Positions 33,894-41,649 of a stretch of 41,649 bases of DNA are shown piece by piece. The notes beneath the pieces were generated by a model. It searched no databases. It worked only from the letters and a program-made list of their open reading frames with translations, and was not told where the DNA came from. The DNA lies in NCBI GenBank assembly GCA_022824365.1, contig JAJEAA010000037.1, positions 1 to 41,649 of the forward strand, read 5' to 3'. The translations under genes and the position numbers were made by a program. Numbering within the stretch: the stretch's first letter is position 1; each line of letters starts with the position of its first letter. The DNA is from Anaerolineae bacterium (GTDB taxonomy: Bacteria; Chloroflexota; Anaerolineae; Aggregatilineales; Phototrophicaceae).

Positions 33894-34880
33894 ATGGTCT
33901 ATCAGGCGGCGGAAGAGCGTTATGACAGGATGACATACCGGCGGAGCGGACGCAGCGGCTTGCTGCTGCCGGCCATATCACTCGGCATCTGGTGGAATTT
34001 CGGCGGGGTCGACGCGCTGGAAAACTCGCGGGCTATGCTGCGCGGCGCCTTTGATCTCGGCATCACGCATATCGACATCGCCAACAATTATGGTCCCCCG
34101 CCCGGCTCCGCCGAAGAGACCTTCGGCCAAGTGTTCCGGCAAGACCTCGCGCCCTATCGCGATGAGCTTGTGGTCTCCAGCAAAGCCGGCTATCTCATGT
34201 GGCCCGGACCCTACGGCGAATGGGGCTCCCGCAAATACCTCATCGCCAGCTGCGACCAAAGCCTGCGCCGGACCGGCCTCGATTATTTTGATATCTTTTA
34301 CAGCCATCGCCCCGACCCCGATACTCCCCTCGAAGAGACCATGTCCGCCCTCGATCATATCGTCCGCAGCGGCCGCGCCCTCTACATCGGCATCTCCAGC
34401 TATACGCCCGAGCAAACCCGCGAGGCGGCGCGCATCCTCAAAGAACTGGGCACGCCCTGCCTGATCCACCAGCCCCGCTACAATATGTTCGACCGCCGGA
34501 TTGAAGAGTCGGGCTTGCTCAACGTGCTCGGCGATGAAGGCATCGGCTGCATCGGCTTCTCCCCGCTCGATCAAGGCATCTTGACCAACAAATACATCGG
34601 CGATGTGCCCGGCGGATCACGCGCCGACAAGCACAATTGGGGCGACCGCCTGGCGCAGCAAAAACTCGACAAAGTAGTCCAGCTCAACGGCATCGCCAAA
34701 GCGCGCGGACAAAACATGGCGCAACTCGCGCTGGCCTGGACCCTGCGCCACCCGGGGATGACCTCCGCCCTCATCGGCGCCAGCCGACCCGAGCAAATCG
34801 CCGACGCCGTCGCCGCCCTGGACAATCTCGATTTCAGCACTGACGAATTGACCCGCATCGACGCCATCCTGGCCGACTGA
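33894..34880 (+). CDS. aldo/keto reductase (YghZ/MgrA-like)
   Basis: A 328-residue NADPH-dependent TIM-barrel reductase. The catalytic set is visible as D and Y in HIDIANNYGPPPGSAEE, K in VVSSKAGY and H in YSHRPDPDTP. IGASRPEQI near the end binds the nucleotide phosphate. The GPPPGSAEE insertion is typical of the YghZ group, which reduces L-glyceraldehyde 3-phosphate and other aldehydes. An AAGGAG site precedes the ATG at 33894; an internal ATG at residue 13 is a weaker choice. It is a single transcription unit between repeat regions. Confidence 0.9.
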   Translation: MVYQAAEERYDRMTYRRSGRSGLLLPAISLGIWWNFGGVDALENSRAMLRGAFDLGITHIDIANNYGPPPGSAEETFGQVFRQDLAPYRDELVVSSKAGYLMWPGPYGEWGSRKYLIASCDQSLRRTGLDYFDIFYSHRPDPDTPLEETMSALDHIVRSGRALYIGISSYTPEQTREAARILKELGTPCLIHQPRYNMFDRRIEESGLLNVLGDEGIGCIGFSPLDQGILTNKYIGDVPGGSRADKHNWGDRLAQQKLDKVVQLNGIAKARGQNMAQLALAWTLRHPGMTSALIGASRPEQIADAVAALDNLDFSTDELTRIDAILAD

Positions 34881-35327
34881 GACTTTGCCTCGTCCGCCGG
34901 CTCCTGTTGCCGCCATGCGCCTTGAACGCTGTAATGCTTGTCCGCTACTCGGCAGCCAGCGCCTTTTTCTTAGCCCATCCCCCGGCCCCTTGCCCCATAG
35001 CAATGGGGAAGGGGAGCCTTTTACAGCGGATCCCGCAGCAATCTGCTGCGCTTCACATAGATTGACGCAGAAATCTGTATTATTTCGGCATAGTTTCGGT
35101 TAAGTTGACGCTAGATTCACAGTACCGGGCAAGCCTTGTAGGGGCGACGCTTGGGTCGCCCGCAAAACCCAAATTGCAGGGACGCCCTACCAGCCCGCCG
35201 GGCGCGCGCACATGATCTAGTATTCAGCAAAATCAGCACGCCGCGTTCATTCGCATCTAGCTTGGTCGCGGCAATTATGCGATACTTGGTTGTACCTTTT
35301 TTCACAAGCGACGAGACAGCGGGGCCG
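34881..35327. other. intergenic region with a strong hairpin and a GGGCGA repeat
   Basis: The 447 bases hold a hairpin with arms CCCCTTGCCCCAT and ATGGGGAAGGGG (34986-35014), of the same kind as the cores of elements A and B and likely a terminator for the reductase gene. A GGGCGACGC-TT-GGGTCGCCC repeat lies at 35142-35161. No gene is seen. The open frame from 35151 that runs into the next gene is repeat DNA at its start. Confidence 0.6.
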
Positions 35328-35936
35328 ATGATCCGCATCACCTACGCCGGGGCTCAGGGCGAGCTGGCCGAAGCGATTCGCGATGATATCGGGACTGATT
35401 TTGACCCGGCTCATCCGTTGCTCATTGTGCTGGTCACGCGGCAAGCGGGCGACGATCCGTTGGTGGGGGCGGAGATAGAGCGGGCGCTGCGACGCGGGGA
35501 CGGCATCGCGCCGCTGCTGCTGGACGATTCGCCTTTGCCCGAGGCGCTGAGGGACTTCCGGGCTTTGGACTTCAAGGGCGGTTACAATCGGGAGGCGTTG
35601 CTGGGGCATTTGGGGCAGATTTCGCGGACGGGGGCGTCCATCCGCCGAGCCAATCGCCGGGCGCTGGTCGTCATCAGCGGCATCGCGGTTCTGATGTTCG
35701 TCGTGGCGATCATCGCGCTTAGCAGCGGCCTGGTCGCTTTTCCGGTGGATGAATACAACGAAGAAGCCACCTTGCAGGCGCAATGGATTGACGGCTTGAT
35801 CGGGGCGACCCTGGAGTACGTACAGCCGCGCAGCACCGCGGAGGCGGAGAACTTCGCCGCCACTTTTGAAGCGGCGCCGACCCGCCTGCATTTCTACATT
35901 CGGGGCACGGCGACGGCTGGCGCCAAGGAGGGCTAA
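35328..35936 (+). CDS. TIR-like domain protein with one membrane helix
   Basis: A 202-residue protein. Residues 1-100 resemble the second half of a TIR or related alpha/beta signalling domain: ITYAGAQGELAEAI, then LLIVLVTRQAGDDPLVGAEIERALRRGDGIAPLLLDDSPLP (residues 31-71 in outline) and a DFKGGYN ... HLGQI closing. A membrane helix follows (111-138), then a 60-residue outer tail. No tryptophan or NADase glutamate can be placed safely, so enzyme activity is unproven. The start at 35328 has only a weak ribosome site; an upstream ATG at 35277 would add 17 residues. Its TAA overlaps the monooxygenase ATG (TAATG), so translation is coupled. Confidence 0.55.
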   Translation: MIRITYAGAQGELAEAIRDDIGTDFDPAHPLLIVLVTRQAGDDPLVGAEIERALRRGDGIAPLLLDDSPLPEALRDFRALDFKGGYNREALLGHLGQISRTGASIRRANRRALVVISGIAVLMFVVAIIALSSGLVAFPVDEYNEEATLQAQWIDGLIGATLEYVQPRSTAEAENFAATFEAAPTRLHFYIRGTATAGAKEG

Positions 35937-37147
35937 TGCCGACGGGAGACGCGCTCATCATCGGCGCCGGACCAGCCGGCATCAACGCGGCTTACGCGCT
36001 CGAACGAGCCGGGATCGAATACCGCATCATCGAGCGGACAGCGCAGATCGCGCCGACCTGGAACAGCCTCTATCCGTCGCTGCGGCTGAATACCTCGCGG
36101 TTTTTCAGTCAATTGCCGGGCCGCCGTTTTCCTTTGCGCTGGGGCATCCATCCCACCGCCAAGCAGTACTATCGCTACTTGGTCGACTGGGCGGCGGAGC
36201 AGCGGTTTTCAATCGAGCACGGCATCGAGGTCTATCGCGTCGCGCCGCGAGGGGACGGGGTCTGGCAGGTGGAAACCAACCAGGGCATCGAGACTTATCG
36301 CGCGGTCATCCCGGCTACGGGGGTGTTCGATAATCCGCAACTGCCGGATATTGAGGGCATGGATTGTTTCGGCGGCGAGATCATGCACTCGCGGGGTTTT
36401 CGCGATCCGGATCAAGTGCGGGGCAAGCGCGTCATGGTGGTGGGCACTGGACCCAGCGGAGCCGATATCGCGGTGGAAGCGGGGAAAGCAGCCGCGGACG
36501 GCTTCGCCTGGCTCGCCATTCGCAGCGGCATCGATCTGCGTCCGCGCAATCCCTACGGCTTGACGCGCCACGTCTGGATGATGATCGGCGAACGTCTGCC
36601 CGAGCCGATTTGCGTATGGCTGCAGAAGGAGACCGGCAAGCTGAAGTACGATCTGGGCGAATTCAGCGTTTGGCAGAGGCCGCCAAACACGGGCAGCGGG
36701 GTCGGTTATCGGGGACCGGAGCTGCTCAACGCGATGCGGCGGCGGCAAGTACGACCCGTGCCGCATCCGATTCGCTTTGACGCGCGCGGGGCGACGTTGG
36801 CGGACGGGCAATACATTGAGCTTGACGCGGTGGTCATGGCGACCGGTTTTTTGCCGGTCTTGCAGCAGTATATGGACATCGAGATGCAGTACAGCAGCGC
36901 GAGCTATTATCCGGAAGCGGGCTGCGATTGGGATATTGGCCCCAATGGCGTCCGCGGCTGGCCCCTGCGCGATATCAGCCAGCATCCCAACGGGCGGCAG
37001 GTGCTGGGGCATGAAGGCTTATATCTGGTCGGCGTCTTTTACAAGGGGCGGGGCGCCTTCTACAACATGACGGTCGAGGCGGGCATCGCGGCTGAGCAAA
37101 TCCGGCAATATCTGGCGCAGCGGCGCTTTGTGCCGGCAGCGGCTTGA
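35936..37147 (+). CDS. flavin-containing monooxygenase
   Basis: A 403-residue class B flavoprotein monooxygenase. The FAD loop is GAGPAG (residues 10-15) and the NADPH loop GTGPSG (170-175). Between them CFGGEIMHSRGF matches the FMO fingerprint FxGxxxHxxx(Y/F). ATGFLPVL near 300 is the second FAD-contact motif. It would oxygenate a soft nucleophile or a ketone; the substrate is unknown. It starts on the last base of the TIR-like gene's stop codon and is followed by the TolB-like gene after 6 bases, so all three form one operon. Confidence 0.88.
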   Translation: MPTGDALIIGAGPAGINAAYALERAGIEYRIIERTAQIAPTWNSLYPSLRLNTSRFFSQLPGRRFPLRWGIHPTAKQYYRYLVDWAAEQRFSIEHGIEVYRVAPRGDGVWQVETNQGIETYRAVIPATGVFDNPQLPDIEGMDCFGGEIMHSRGFRDPDQVRGKRVMVVGTGPSGADIAVEAGKAAADGFAWLAIRSGIDLRPRNPYGLTRHVWMMIGERLPEPICVWLQKETGKLKYDLGEFSVWQRPPNTGSGVGYRGPELLNAMRRRQVRPVPHPIRFDARGATLADGQYIELDAVVMATGFLPVLQQYMDIEMQYSSASYYPEAGCDWDIGPNGVRGWPLRDISQHPNGRQVLGHEGLYLVGVFYKGRGAFYNMTVEAGIAAEQIRQYLAQRRFVPAAA

Positions 37148-37153
37148 GCAGCC

Positions 37154-38035
37154 ATGTGCCGCAGCGCTCTTTTCCTCGGCGCGCTGATCTTCGTTGTTGC
37201 GCTCGTCTTGATCTTGCTGCGCTTTCTTATCGCGGCGGCATTCCCCTCGCCCATGGTGGCCTATATGACGTTGGAGGATGGCCTGCCGATCGTCATCGCG
37301 CATGACTTGCAGCAGAACCTCAAACGCCGCCTCGATCATCTCTATCTGACCGACCCCTCGTTTTCGCCGGATGGGACGAAGCTGGCGCTCACGCATTATT
37401 TGCGCGTCGGGAGCGAGATCATCACGATCGACTTGGCCAGCGGCGCGACCGCGACGCTCACCGATTCCAACGCTATCGCCGAATCGCCGGCCTGGTCGCC
37501 CGATGGGGACTGGATCGCCTATGCCAGCAATCGCGAAGGGGACAACAACATCTATATCACGCGCCCCGATGGCAGGGACCTGCGCCGCGTCACGCCGCAT
37601 CGGGCCGGGGACAGAGAGCCGGCCTGGTCGCCGGATAGCGCGATGATCGCTTTCAGTTCGAATCGCGAGGATGGCTGGGACTTGTACACGGTGGAACTCG
37701 CGAGCGGAGAGTTGCGCCAGTTGACGCGGCATCCCGCGCCGGATACCGCGCCGGATTGGTCGCCCGATGGCAGTCGCATCGTATTCGCTTCGCGCCGCGA
37801 TGGCGCTTCGGCAATTTACCTGCTTGAGTTGGAGACCCTGGCGGTGAGTCCGCTGGTGGTGGAATCGCGCTACGACAGTTTGCCCAAGTGGACGCCGGAC
37901 GGGCAGGCGGTGACTTTCGCCCGCTCGGTGGATGGTTTGTCGCGGATCATGCGCGTGGCGTTGGAGACGGGGGAATTGAGCGAGATGGAGTTGGGCGAGA
38001 GCGATGCCGATTCGCTGGCGTGGCGGCGGGGGTAG
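37154..38035 (+). CDS. membrane-anchored TolB/PD40-type beta-propeller
   Basis: A 293-residue protein. An N-terminal anchor (residues 4-30, LFLGALIFVVALVLILLRFLIAAAF) puts the rest outside the membrane. At least four WD40-like PD40 blades follow, each with (F/W)SPDG or SPDS and a closing I-Y or L-Y strand (PSFSPDGTKLAL, PAWSPDGDWIAYASNREGD, PAWSPDSAMIAFSSNRED, PDWSPDGSRIVFASRRDG). Such propellers bind proteins or peptides. No ribosome site is seen; it is probably translated by coupling from the monooxygenase gene 6 bases upstream. Confidence 0.85.
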   Translation: MCRSALFLGALIFVVALVLILLRFLIAAAFPSPMVAYMTLEDGLPIVIAHDLQQNLKRRLDHLYLTDPSFSPDGTKLALTHYLRVGSEIITIDLASGATATLTDSNAIAESPAWSPDGDWIAYASNREGDNNIYITRPDGRDLRRVTPHRAGDREPAWSPDSAMIAFSSNREDGWDLYTVELASGELRQLTRHPAPDTAPDWSPDGSRIVFASRRDGASAIYLLELETLAVSPLVVESRYDSLPKWTPDGQAVTFARSVDGLSRIMRVALETGELSEMELGESDADSLAWRRG

Positions 38036-38039
38036 GGAG

Positions 38040-38121
38040 AGCGCGGCCAGGAATTGGCATCGACTGGGATCGGGACGACAGCTACAGGGATGAGAACAGG
38101 CGGTTCACGCGGGCAGACTAA
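38040..38121 (+). pseudogene. 5' fragment related to the tail-like gene at 41044
   Basis: In one frame this short stretch reads GIDWDRDDSYRDENRRFTRAD and then stops. The intact gene at 41044 begins with IAIDWDRNGDFSGEH and an ITQRV that lines up further on. Fourteen bases (ATCGACTGGGATCG) are identical in both (38059-38072 and 41068-41081). I read it as a remnant of a related gene's 5' end. No start codon is clear. Confidence 0.4.
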
Positions 38122-38262
38122 AGCAATTCGCGATATAAGAACAAGTGTACTATCATGTGTTCATCCTAAGTTATTGAAGGAAGCGCCGCGCGGGTGGCTT
38201 GTGACAGGGCGAATCCAGCAGGCGCGATCACAGATCGGTTTGAAGTTAGGCGAGGTGGAGAG

Positions 38263-39801
38263 ATGCCAGGAATTATAGGTTTTCCGCAGTTAGACCCGGG
38301 GTTTGTCGGTGGCAGTAGGCCGCCGGAGCCAGAAGAAGAACCAGCCACTAGCCCAGAGCCAATGCCGACCGTTCCGGACCCGGCGGTACAGGACTACGAA
38401 AACAACCTCTATCATCGACTTGGCCTCACGCCGCCGAATCAGACTGACCCGCCTAGTAGCTCGCAACCAACCGAGCCAGCGCTGCTGCCTGTGGATACCG
38501 GTGTACAGGACTACGAGAACAACCTCTATCATCGGCTTGGTCTCACGCCGCCTAGTAGCTCACAACCAACCGGGCAGGCGTCGAGTTCGGATTCCGGCGG
38601 GCAGGGCAAGACAGGTTCTTCTCAGACAGAAGATGCGCCCGGCACTGGTCAAGCCGCAGAGGATACAAGCGCTCAAGCGCCGCCGCCGGAAATTGCTGAG
38701 CATAAGGACGATTTTGGTGGCGATCACGGCATGGCTGACAGCATAAGCCCGGAAGGTCTATATGCCTGCGGAAACGTCGATATGCTCCTCGTAAAACAAG
38801 ACATGGAAACGCGCCCCCTGACGTTTAGCCGTTGCTTTGAACAGTTCCCAACACCTCGAATTGCCTGTGAATTCTTGTATGCTGAAGTCCCCAATTGCAG
38901 TGATAGCGAGCTAGCCATGCTTCAAGAGCAGGTAGCTATGGGAGGGGGTAGCGACGATGAAAACGGTCAGGACTCCATCGGCAGTGGATCAGATATGTAT
39001 CATGCTGTATATGTAGATGAGGAATATCTCGATCGTCAGTATGGAATTAAAGTTGTTTGGGGTGACAGCTATAGTAATACGCAAGCCAGTTCTCAAATCA
39101 ACAACCTAGCGAAAGCCGTCGATCTTATCGTCAACTATCTCACTCTAGAAGTATTTGGGGGTGACAGGGACATAGCGCGGACTGCCTTTAAGCAATATTT
39201 AGGCAATTTGGAAGTTCATCTAGGAGCTGATGCCATCCTCGCTGACAGTTTGAAGATCCCGAAAAGAGACGCAGTAGACTACGCTATTGTGCCTCTGTAC
39301 GGTTCGACAAACCAGAAGAAGATGTTTCTGGGAAGCGATGTGTACATCTCGACCATCGCGCATGAGTTCGGTCATGTTATAGATCTAAGCACACAGGTGT
39401 CGCGGAAATATGACGATAATGATGACGGCGTCCAGAGGGCATGGATAGACGAGACACAGACAGCCATGAATGACTTTATGTTGACACATGTAATTGAAGG
39501 ATTTGCCGCCAAGCAGATTCCTACTGCTGAAATATGGGCAGATATATTCATGACGGCAGTTTTGGATCCGTCTGTGTCAGGCAAAACATATCAGGTATTC
39601 TCGGTGAAGGAGGAGTATATCGATGACCTTGGACTTTGGACGTTCTTCGATTGCGAATGCAATAACACTGAATGCAAGAAGTGTGAGTATCGGAATGTAA
39701 GGTGGCGAGATACGGACTGGGCTAGGGACGTAAATGTCCACCTGCGTGACCTGTTGGCGAAGCTACTAATTGTTGAACCCGGAGGCGAGACAGGTGAATA
39801 G
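38263..39801 (+). CDS. proline-rich HExxH metallopeptidase-like protein
   Basis: A 512-residue protein that I do not recognise as a named family. Residues 1-155 are Pro/Ser/Glu-rich and hold two copies of VQDYENNLYHRLGLTPP (42-58 and 81-97). A Cys-containing segment follows, then a zincin domain with HEFGHVID (H367, E368, H371) and a probable third ligand E423 in AEIWADIFM, 52 residues after H371. A Cys cluster (CECNNTECKKCEY) lies near the end. There is no signal peptide. The start at 38263 has a GGTGGAGAG site. GC content is clearly lower than in the genes on both sides. The stop overlaps the start of the propeller gene by 8 bases. The protease activity is inferred from the motif. Confidence 0.72.
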   Translation: MPGIIGFPQLDPGFVGGSRPPEPEEEPATSPEPMPTVPDPAVQDYENNLYHRLGLTPPNQTDPPSSSQPTEPALLPVDTGVQDYENNLYHRLGLTPPSSSQPTGQASSSDSGGQGKTGSSQTEDAPGTGQAAEDTSAQAPPPEIAEHKDDFGGDHGMADSISPEGLYACGNVDMLLVKQDMETRPLTFSRCFEQFPTPRIACEFLYAEVPNCSDSELAMLQEQVAMGGGSDDENGQDSIGSGSDMYHAVYVDEEYLDRQYGIKVVWGDSYSNTQASSQINNLAKAVDLIVNYLTLEVFGGDRDIARTAFKQYLGNLEVHLGADAILADSLKIPKRDAVDYAIVPLYGSTNQKKMFLGSDVYISTIAHEFGHVIDLSTQVSRKYDDNDDGVQRAWIDETQTAMNDFMLTHVIEGFAAKQIPTAEIWADIFMTAVLDPSVSGKTYQVFSVKEEYIDDLGLWTFFDCECNNTECKKCEYRNVRWRDTDWARDVNVHLRDLLAKLLIVEPGGETGE

Positions 39802-40921
39802 AATCTTGGTAGTTTGCATTATGGTTTGGACGATATGGCAGGCTGGTCTGGCGTCCAGTGAGGAACGAGGTTGGGCCGCATCAATTGCATGGAGTCCGGA
39901 CGGACAGATGATAGCCGTGAGTAGCACAAGTGGGGTCTGGTTTTTTGATACAGACTTCAATGACTCAGGACAAGTGTTTACGCCCGAATTCGAAGGACAG
40001 CCGGCAACAACGCTAGATTGGAGCGCTTCGGGTGAATATCTGGCCGCAGGGTACACACGGTTTGACGCTCCCATTTTGTCTGGCGGATTTCCTATCGTTA
40101 TTATTGATGCCAGAGATCAAGAAGTGATCTCGATGCTGCGTTTGGATGATCCTCTCACCAGCACAGTGCGCTGGCATCCTGAAGACAATTTCATCATGGC
40201 GGGAACGCTGGACGGCACAATTCATATTTGGGATGCCGCGACGGGCGAAGAACGGTTTTCCTTCCAGGCGACTTTTGACCTAGCGCCTATCCACATACAG
40301 TCCGTGTGCTGGCTAACTGAAAGCACGGTGGCAATTTTAGGAACTCGAGAATCATATATTGTTGATGTTCAGCAGAATTCGTTACTGGAAACAATCGAAC
40401 GCACGTATTTCGTGCAATTGGGCGACTGCAGTATCCAGGGCAACATGATCATGATCGGGGTGTTGGACAAGGTGTATGATCTGAGTGACAACATGGCAAT
40501 CGCAAACATGTCAGTCCAAACGTACTCATCTGCAGACGGTTATGTCTTTGCAACGGATGTAGCGTGGTCGCCTGATGGAAGTCGGATCTTAATCAACGGC
40601 GAGGGTTGCCGGGTGTATGTTTTTGAAGGACAGAACCGTGACCTCTTGGCAGATCTAGAGGGAAGTTTTTCCGATGTTCTTGGCCTGCCGATTTATGTGG
40701 ATTCGATTGCTTGGCATCCGGACAACAGCCAGTTTGCCATTGTCGGGCAATTCGATATTCGGCTATGGGATGGCGAGACATATGAACTATTGCGTCGATA
40801 TGATGGTTTTGAAATTGGCTATCATGTCGGACCTTCAACGGCTGTAAGTTTAAACGAGCGGGAACGTATAAAGAAGATGGAAGCGGATGGCGTGATGTGT
40901 CCAGCGCAGTCCGCACCGTAG
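39794..40921 (+). CDS. secreted WD40-like beta-propeller protein
   Basis: A 375-residue protein with a signal peptide (RILVVCIMVWTIWQAGLA). Propeller blades carry IAWSPDGQMIAV, LDWSASGEYLAAG, VRWHPEDNFIMAG with GTIHIWDAATGEE, VAWSPDGSRILI and IAWHPDNSQFAIVG with DIRLWDGETYE. A seven-bladed protein-binding propeller is likely. I start it at the GTG at 39794, which follows GGAGGCGAGACAG; an upstream TTG in frame has no support. It overlaps the metallopeptidase gene by 8 bases, so the two are translationally coupled and probably work together. It shares the GC-poor composition of that gene. Confidence 0.8.
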   Translation: MNRILVVCIMVWTIWQAGLASSEERGWAASIAWSPDGQMIAVSSTSGVWFFDTDFNDSGQVFTPEFEGQPATTLDWSASGEYLAAGYTRFDAPILSGGFPIVIIDARDQEVISMLRLDDPLTSTVRWHPEDNFIMAGTLDGTIHIWDAATGEERFSFQATFDLAPIHIQSVCWLTESTVAILGTRESYIVDVQQNSLLETIERTYFVQLGDCSIQGNMIMIGVLDKVYDLSDNMAIANMSVQTYSSADGYVFATDVAWSPDGSRILINGEGCRVYVFEGQNRDLLADLEGSFSDVLGLPIYVDSIAWHPDNSQFAIVGQFDIRLWDGETYELLRRYDGFEIGYHVGPSTAVSLNERERIKKMEADGVMCPAQSAP

Positions 40922-41043
40922 AGCATGCGGGGGCGTCGGAACAGTCCCTGCAAAGTTGAGTGTTGCCACTGTGATGTAATAGACGGCAGGCGCGAGAAAG
41001 AAATGCGGAGTTAATCAAAAGTTCAAGAAAAGGAAGGGAACAA

Positions 41044-41649
41044 ATGTCAACAAGCTGGACAATCGCGATCGACTGGGATCGCAACGGGGACTTTAGCGGA
41101 GAGCACGATGATATTACGCAACGTGTTCTATTAGCCGAGTGGTTCGTGGGGATGCAGCGCCCCTACCAACTCACAGCAGATGGTTCGACGCTTGTGATGC
41201 GTCTGAACAACAAGGATAGACGCTATTCACCAGAAAACAGCGCTGGCCCGCTAAGCGGCAAGCTGGCGCCGCTGCGCCCGGTGAAGATCGAGTCGAACGA
41301 CGGAACCACGACACGCACGCACTGGTCGGGCTGGATCGCCATGATTCTCCCCGTTGGCGGGAAGTACGGCAACCGTCAGGTCGATATCATCGCCCATGGC
41401 GCGATGCAGTTCCTCAAAACGACCGAGACCAAGATCGAGCTGCAGGAGAACCAGCGCAGCGACCAGATCATCGACGCGCTGGCGCAGGAGGTCATCTTCC
41501 CGCCGGCGCTGGCCGATGCCTGGGTCCTCGGCGACCCGAGCTACAGCAAGCTGGGCCAATCGACCTATCTCGCCAACCTGGAAGCCTACAGCGACTACGA
41601 AGAGGGCCTGCTGACGCTGAACATGGCCGGCGACAACTGGGTGCGCCAG
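41044..41649 (+). CDS. phage tail-like protein, 5' part
   Basis: An open frame from the ATG at 41044 to the end of the window (202 codons, no stop). It begins MSTSWTIAIDWDRNGDFSGE. It contains MRLNNKDRRYSPENSAGPLSG, LAPLRPVKIES and WSGWIAMI, the pattern of tail or baseplate-type proteins in phages and phage-derived particles, as I remember them. It is GC-rich again, unlike the two genes before it. AAGGAAGGGAACAA precedes the ATG. The name is a family impression, not a proven function. The start of the gene carries the 14-bp sequence repeated at 38059. Confidence 0.6.
   Translation, partial: MSTSWTIAIDWDRNGDFSGEHDDITQRVLLAEWFVGMQRPYQLTADGSTLVMRLNNKDRRYSPENSAGPLSGKLAPLRPVKIESNDGTTTRTHWSGWIAMILPVGGKYGNRQVDIIAHGAMQFLKTTETKIELQENQRSDQIIDALAQEVIFPPALADAWVLGDPSYSKLGQSTYLANLEAYSDYEEGLLTLNMAGDNWVRQ

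Noticed and set aside
35151..35327. Extended start of the TIR-like gene
   Set aside because: The first part lies in a GGGCGA hairpin repeat, and composition changes to normal coding only near the later ATGs.
39770..39793. TTG start for the propeller gene
   Set aside because: A GTG 24 bases downstream has a GGAGG site and starts directly before the signal peptide.
1..41649. tRNA or rRNA genes
   Set aside because: I looked for cloverleaf-like arms with TTCGA-type loops and conserved rRNA blocks and found none; a tRNAscan-type run would be decisive.

Overview
The window is bacterial, gene-dense and mostly GC-rich. It carries 34 protein genes that I can support. No rRNA or tRNA gene was recognised. 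The gene mix (F420-type LLM oxidoreductase, phytanoyl-CoA dioxygenase, SurE, PdxT, acetamidase/formamidase, secreted beta-helix proteins with SH3 tails), together with large families of intergenic repeats, suggests a Chloroflexota bacterium, perhaps of the Anaerolineae. That placement rests on gene content and repeat style, not on a marker gene, so I hold it only moderately.

Layout. 1-4.4 kb: the 3' end of a PLP-dependent decarboxylase, a CPA2-type cation/proton antiporter and a flavoprotein ending in two cysteines. 4.6-6.8 kb: a minus-strand operon reading from a Fur/Zur-type regulator through a DegT-like protein without the expected lysine to a CobW-like protein without a P-loop. Two palindromic operator-like sites lie upstream of it. 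7-14.5 kb: surE, a secreted beta-helix protein, a PhyH dioxygenase, and an LLM oxidoreductase followed three bases later by an FtsX/MacB-type permease. 14.7-17.1 kb: a small/large terminase pair with no other phage genes, enclosed by two related tandem-repeat arrays. 17.1-21.5 kb: a secreted alpha/beta hydrolase, a further array with a 166-bp unit, and a secreted vanadium-haloperoxidase-like enzyme with an SH3 tail. 21.8-28.2 kb: threonine dehydratase, FGGY kinase, a pdxT operon (pdxT, acidic protein, nucleotidyltransferase), and a metallophosphoesterase followed by a DtxR-family regulator. 28.4-34.9 kb: a second beta-helix/SH3 protein, a formamidase-like enzyme, a coiled-coil protein behind a good promoter, a GT2 glycosyltransferase and an aldo/keto reductase. 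35.3-38.0 kb: a compact operon of a TIR-like membrane protein, a flavin monooxygenase and a TolB-like propeller. 38.2-40.9 kb: a GC-poor two-gene module (proline-rich HExxH metallopeptidase and secreted WD40-like propeller). A 14-bp direct repeat flanks this module and belongs to the 5' end of a tail-like gene: a fragment lies on the left, and the intact gene runs off the right end of the window.

Intergenic DNA holds three repeat systems. The first is a set of tandem arrays built on a CCACCGAGTACACCGAG / CACCACAGAGG core. The second is a family of about 135-145 bp elements with terminal inverted repeats (consensus near AGTAAAACCAAGTAAGT), some of them sitting inside the first system. The third is a short GGGCGA...TCGCCC hairpin family whose stems differ between copies yet remain paired.

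Best candidates for something undescribed: the 38-41 kb metallopeptidase/propeller module with its duplicated 17-residue motif; the TIR-like/monooxygenase/propeller operon; the Fur-controlled pair of degenerate enzymes; and the covarying hairpin family.
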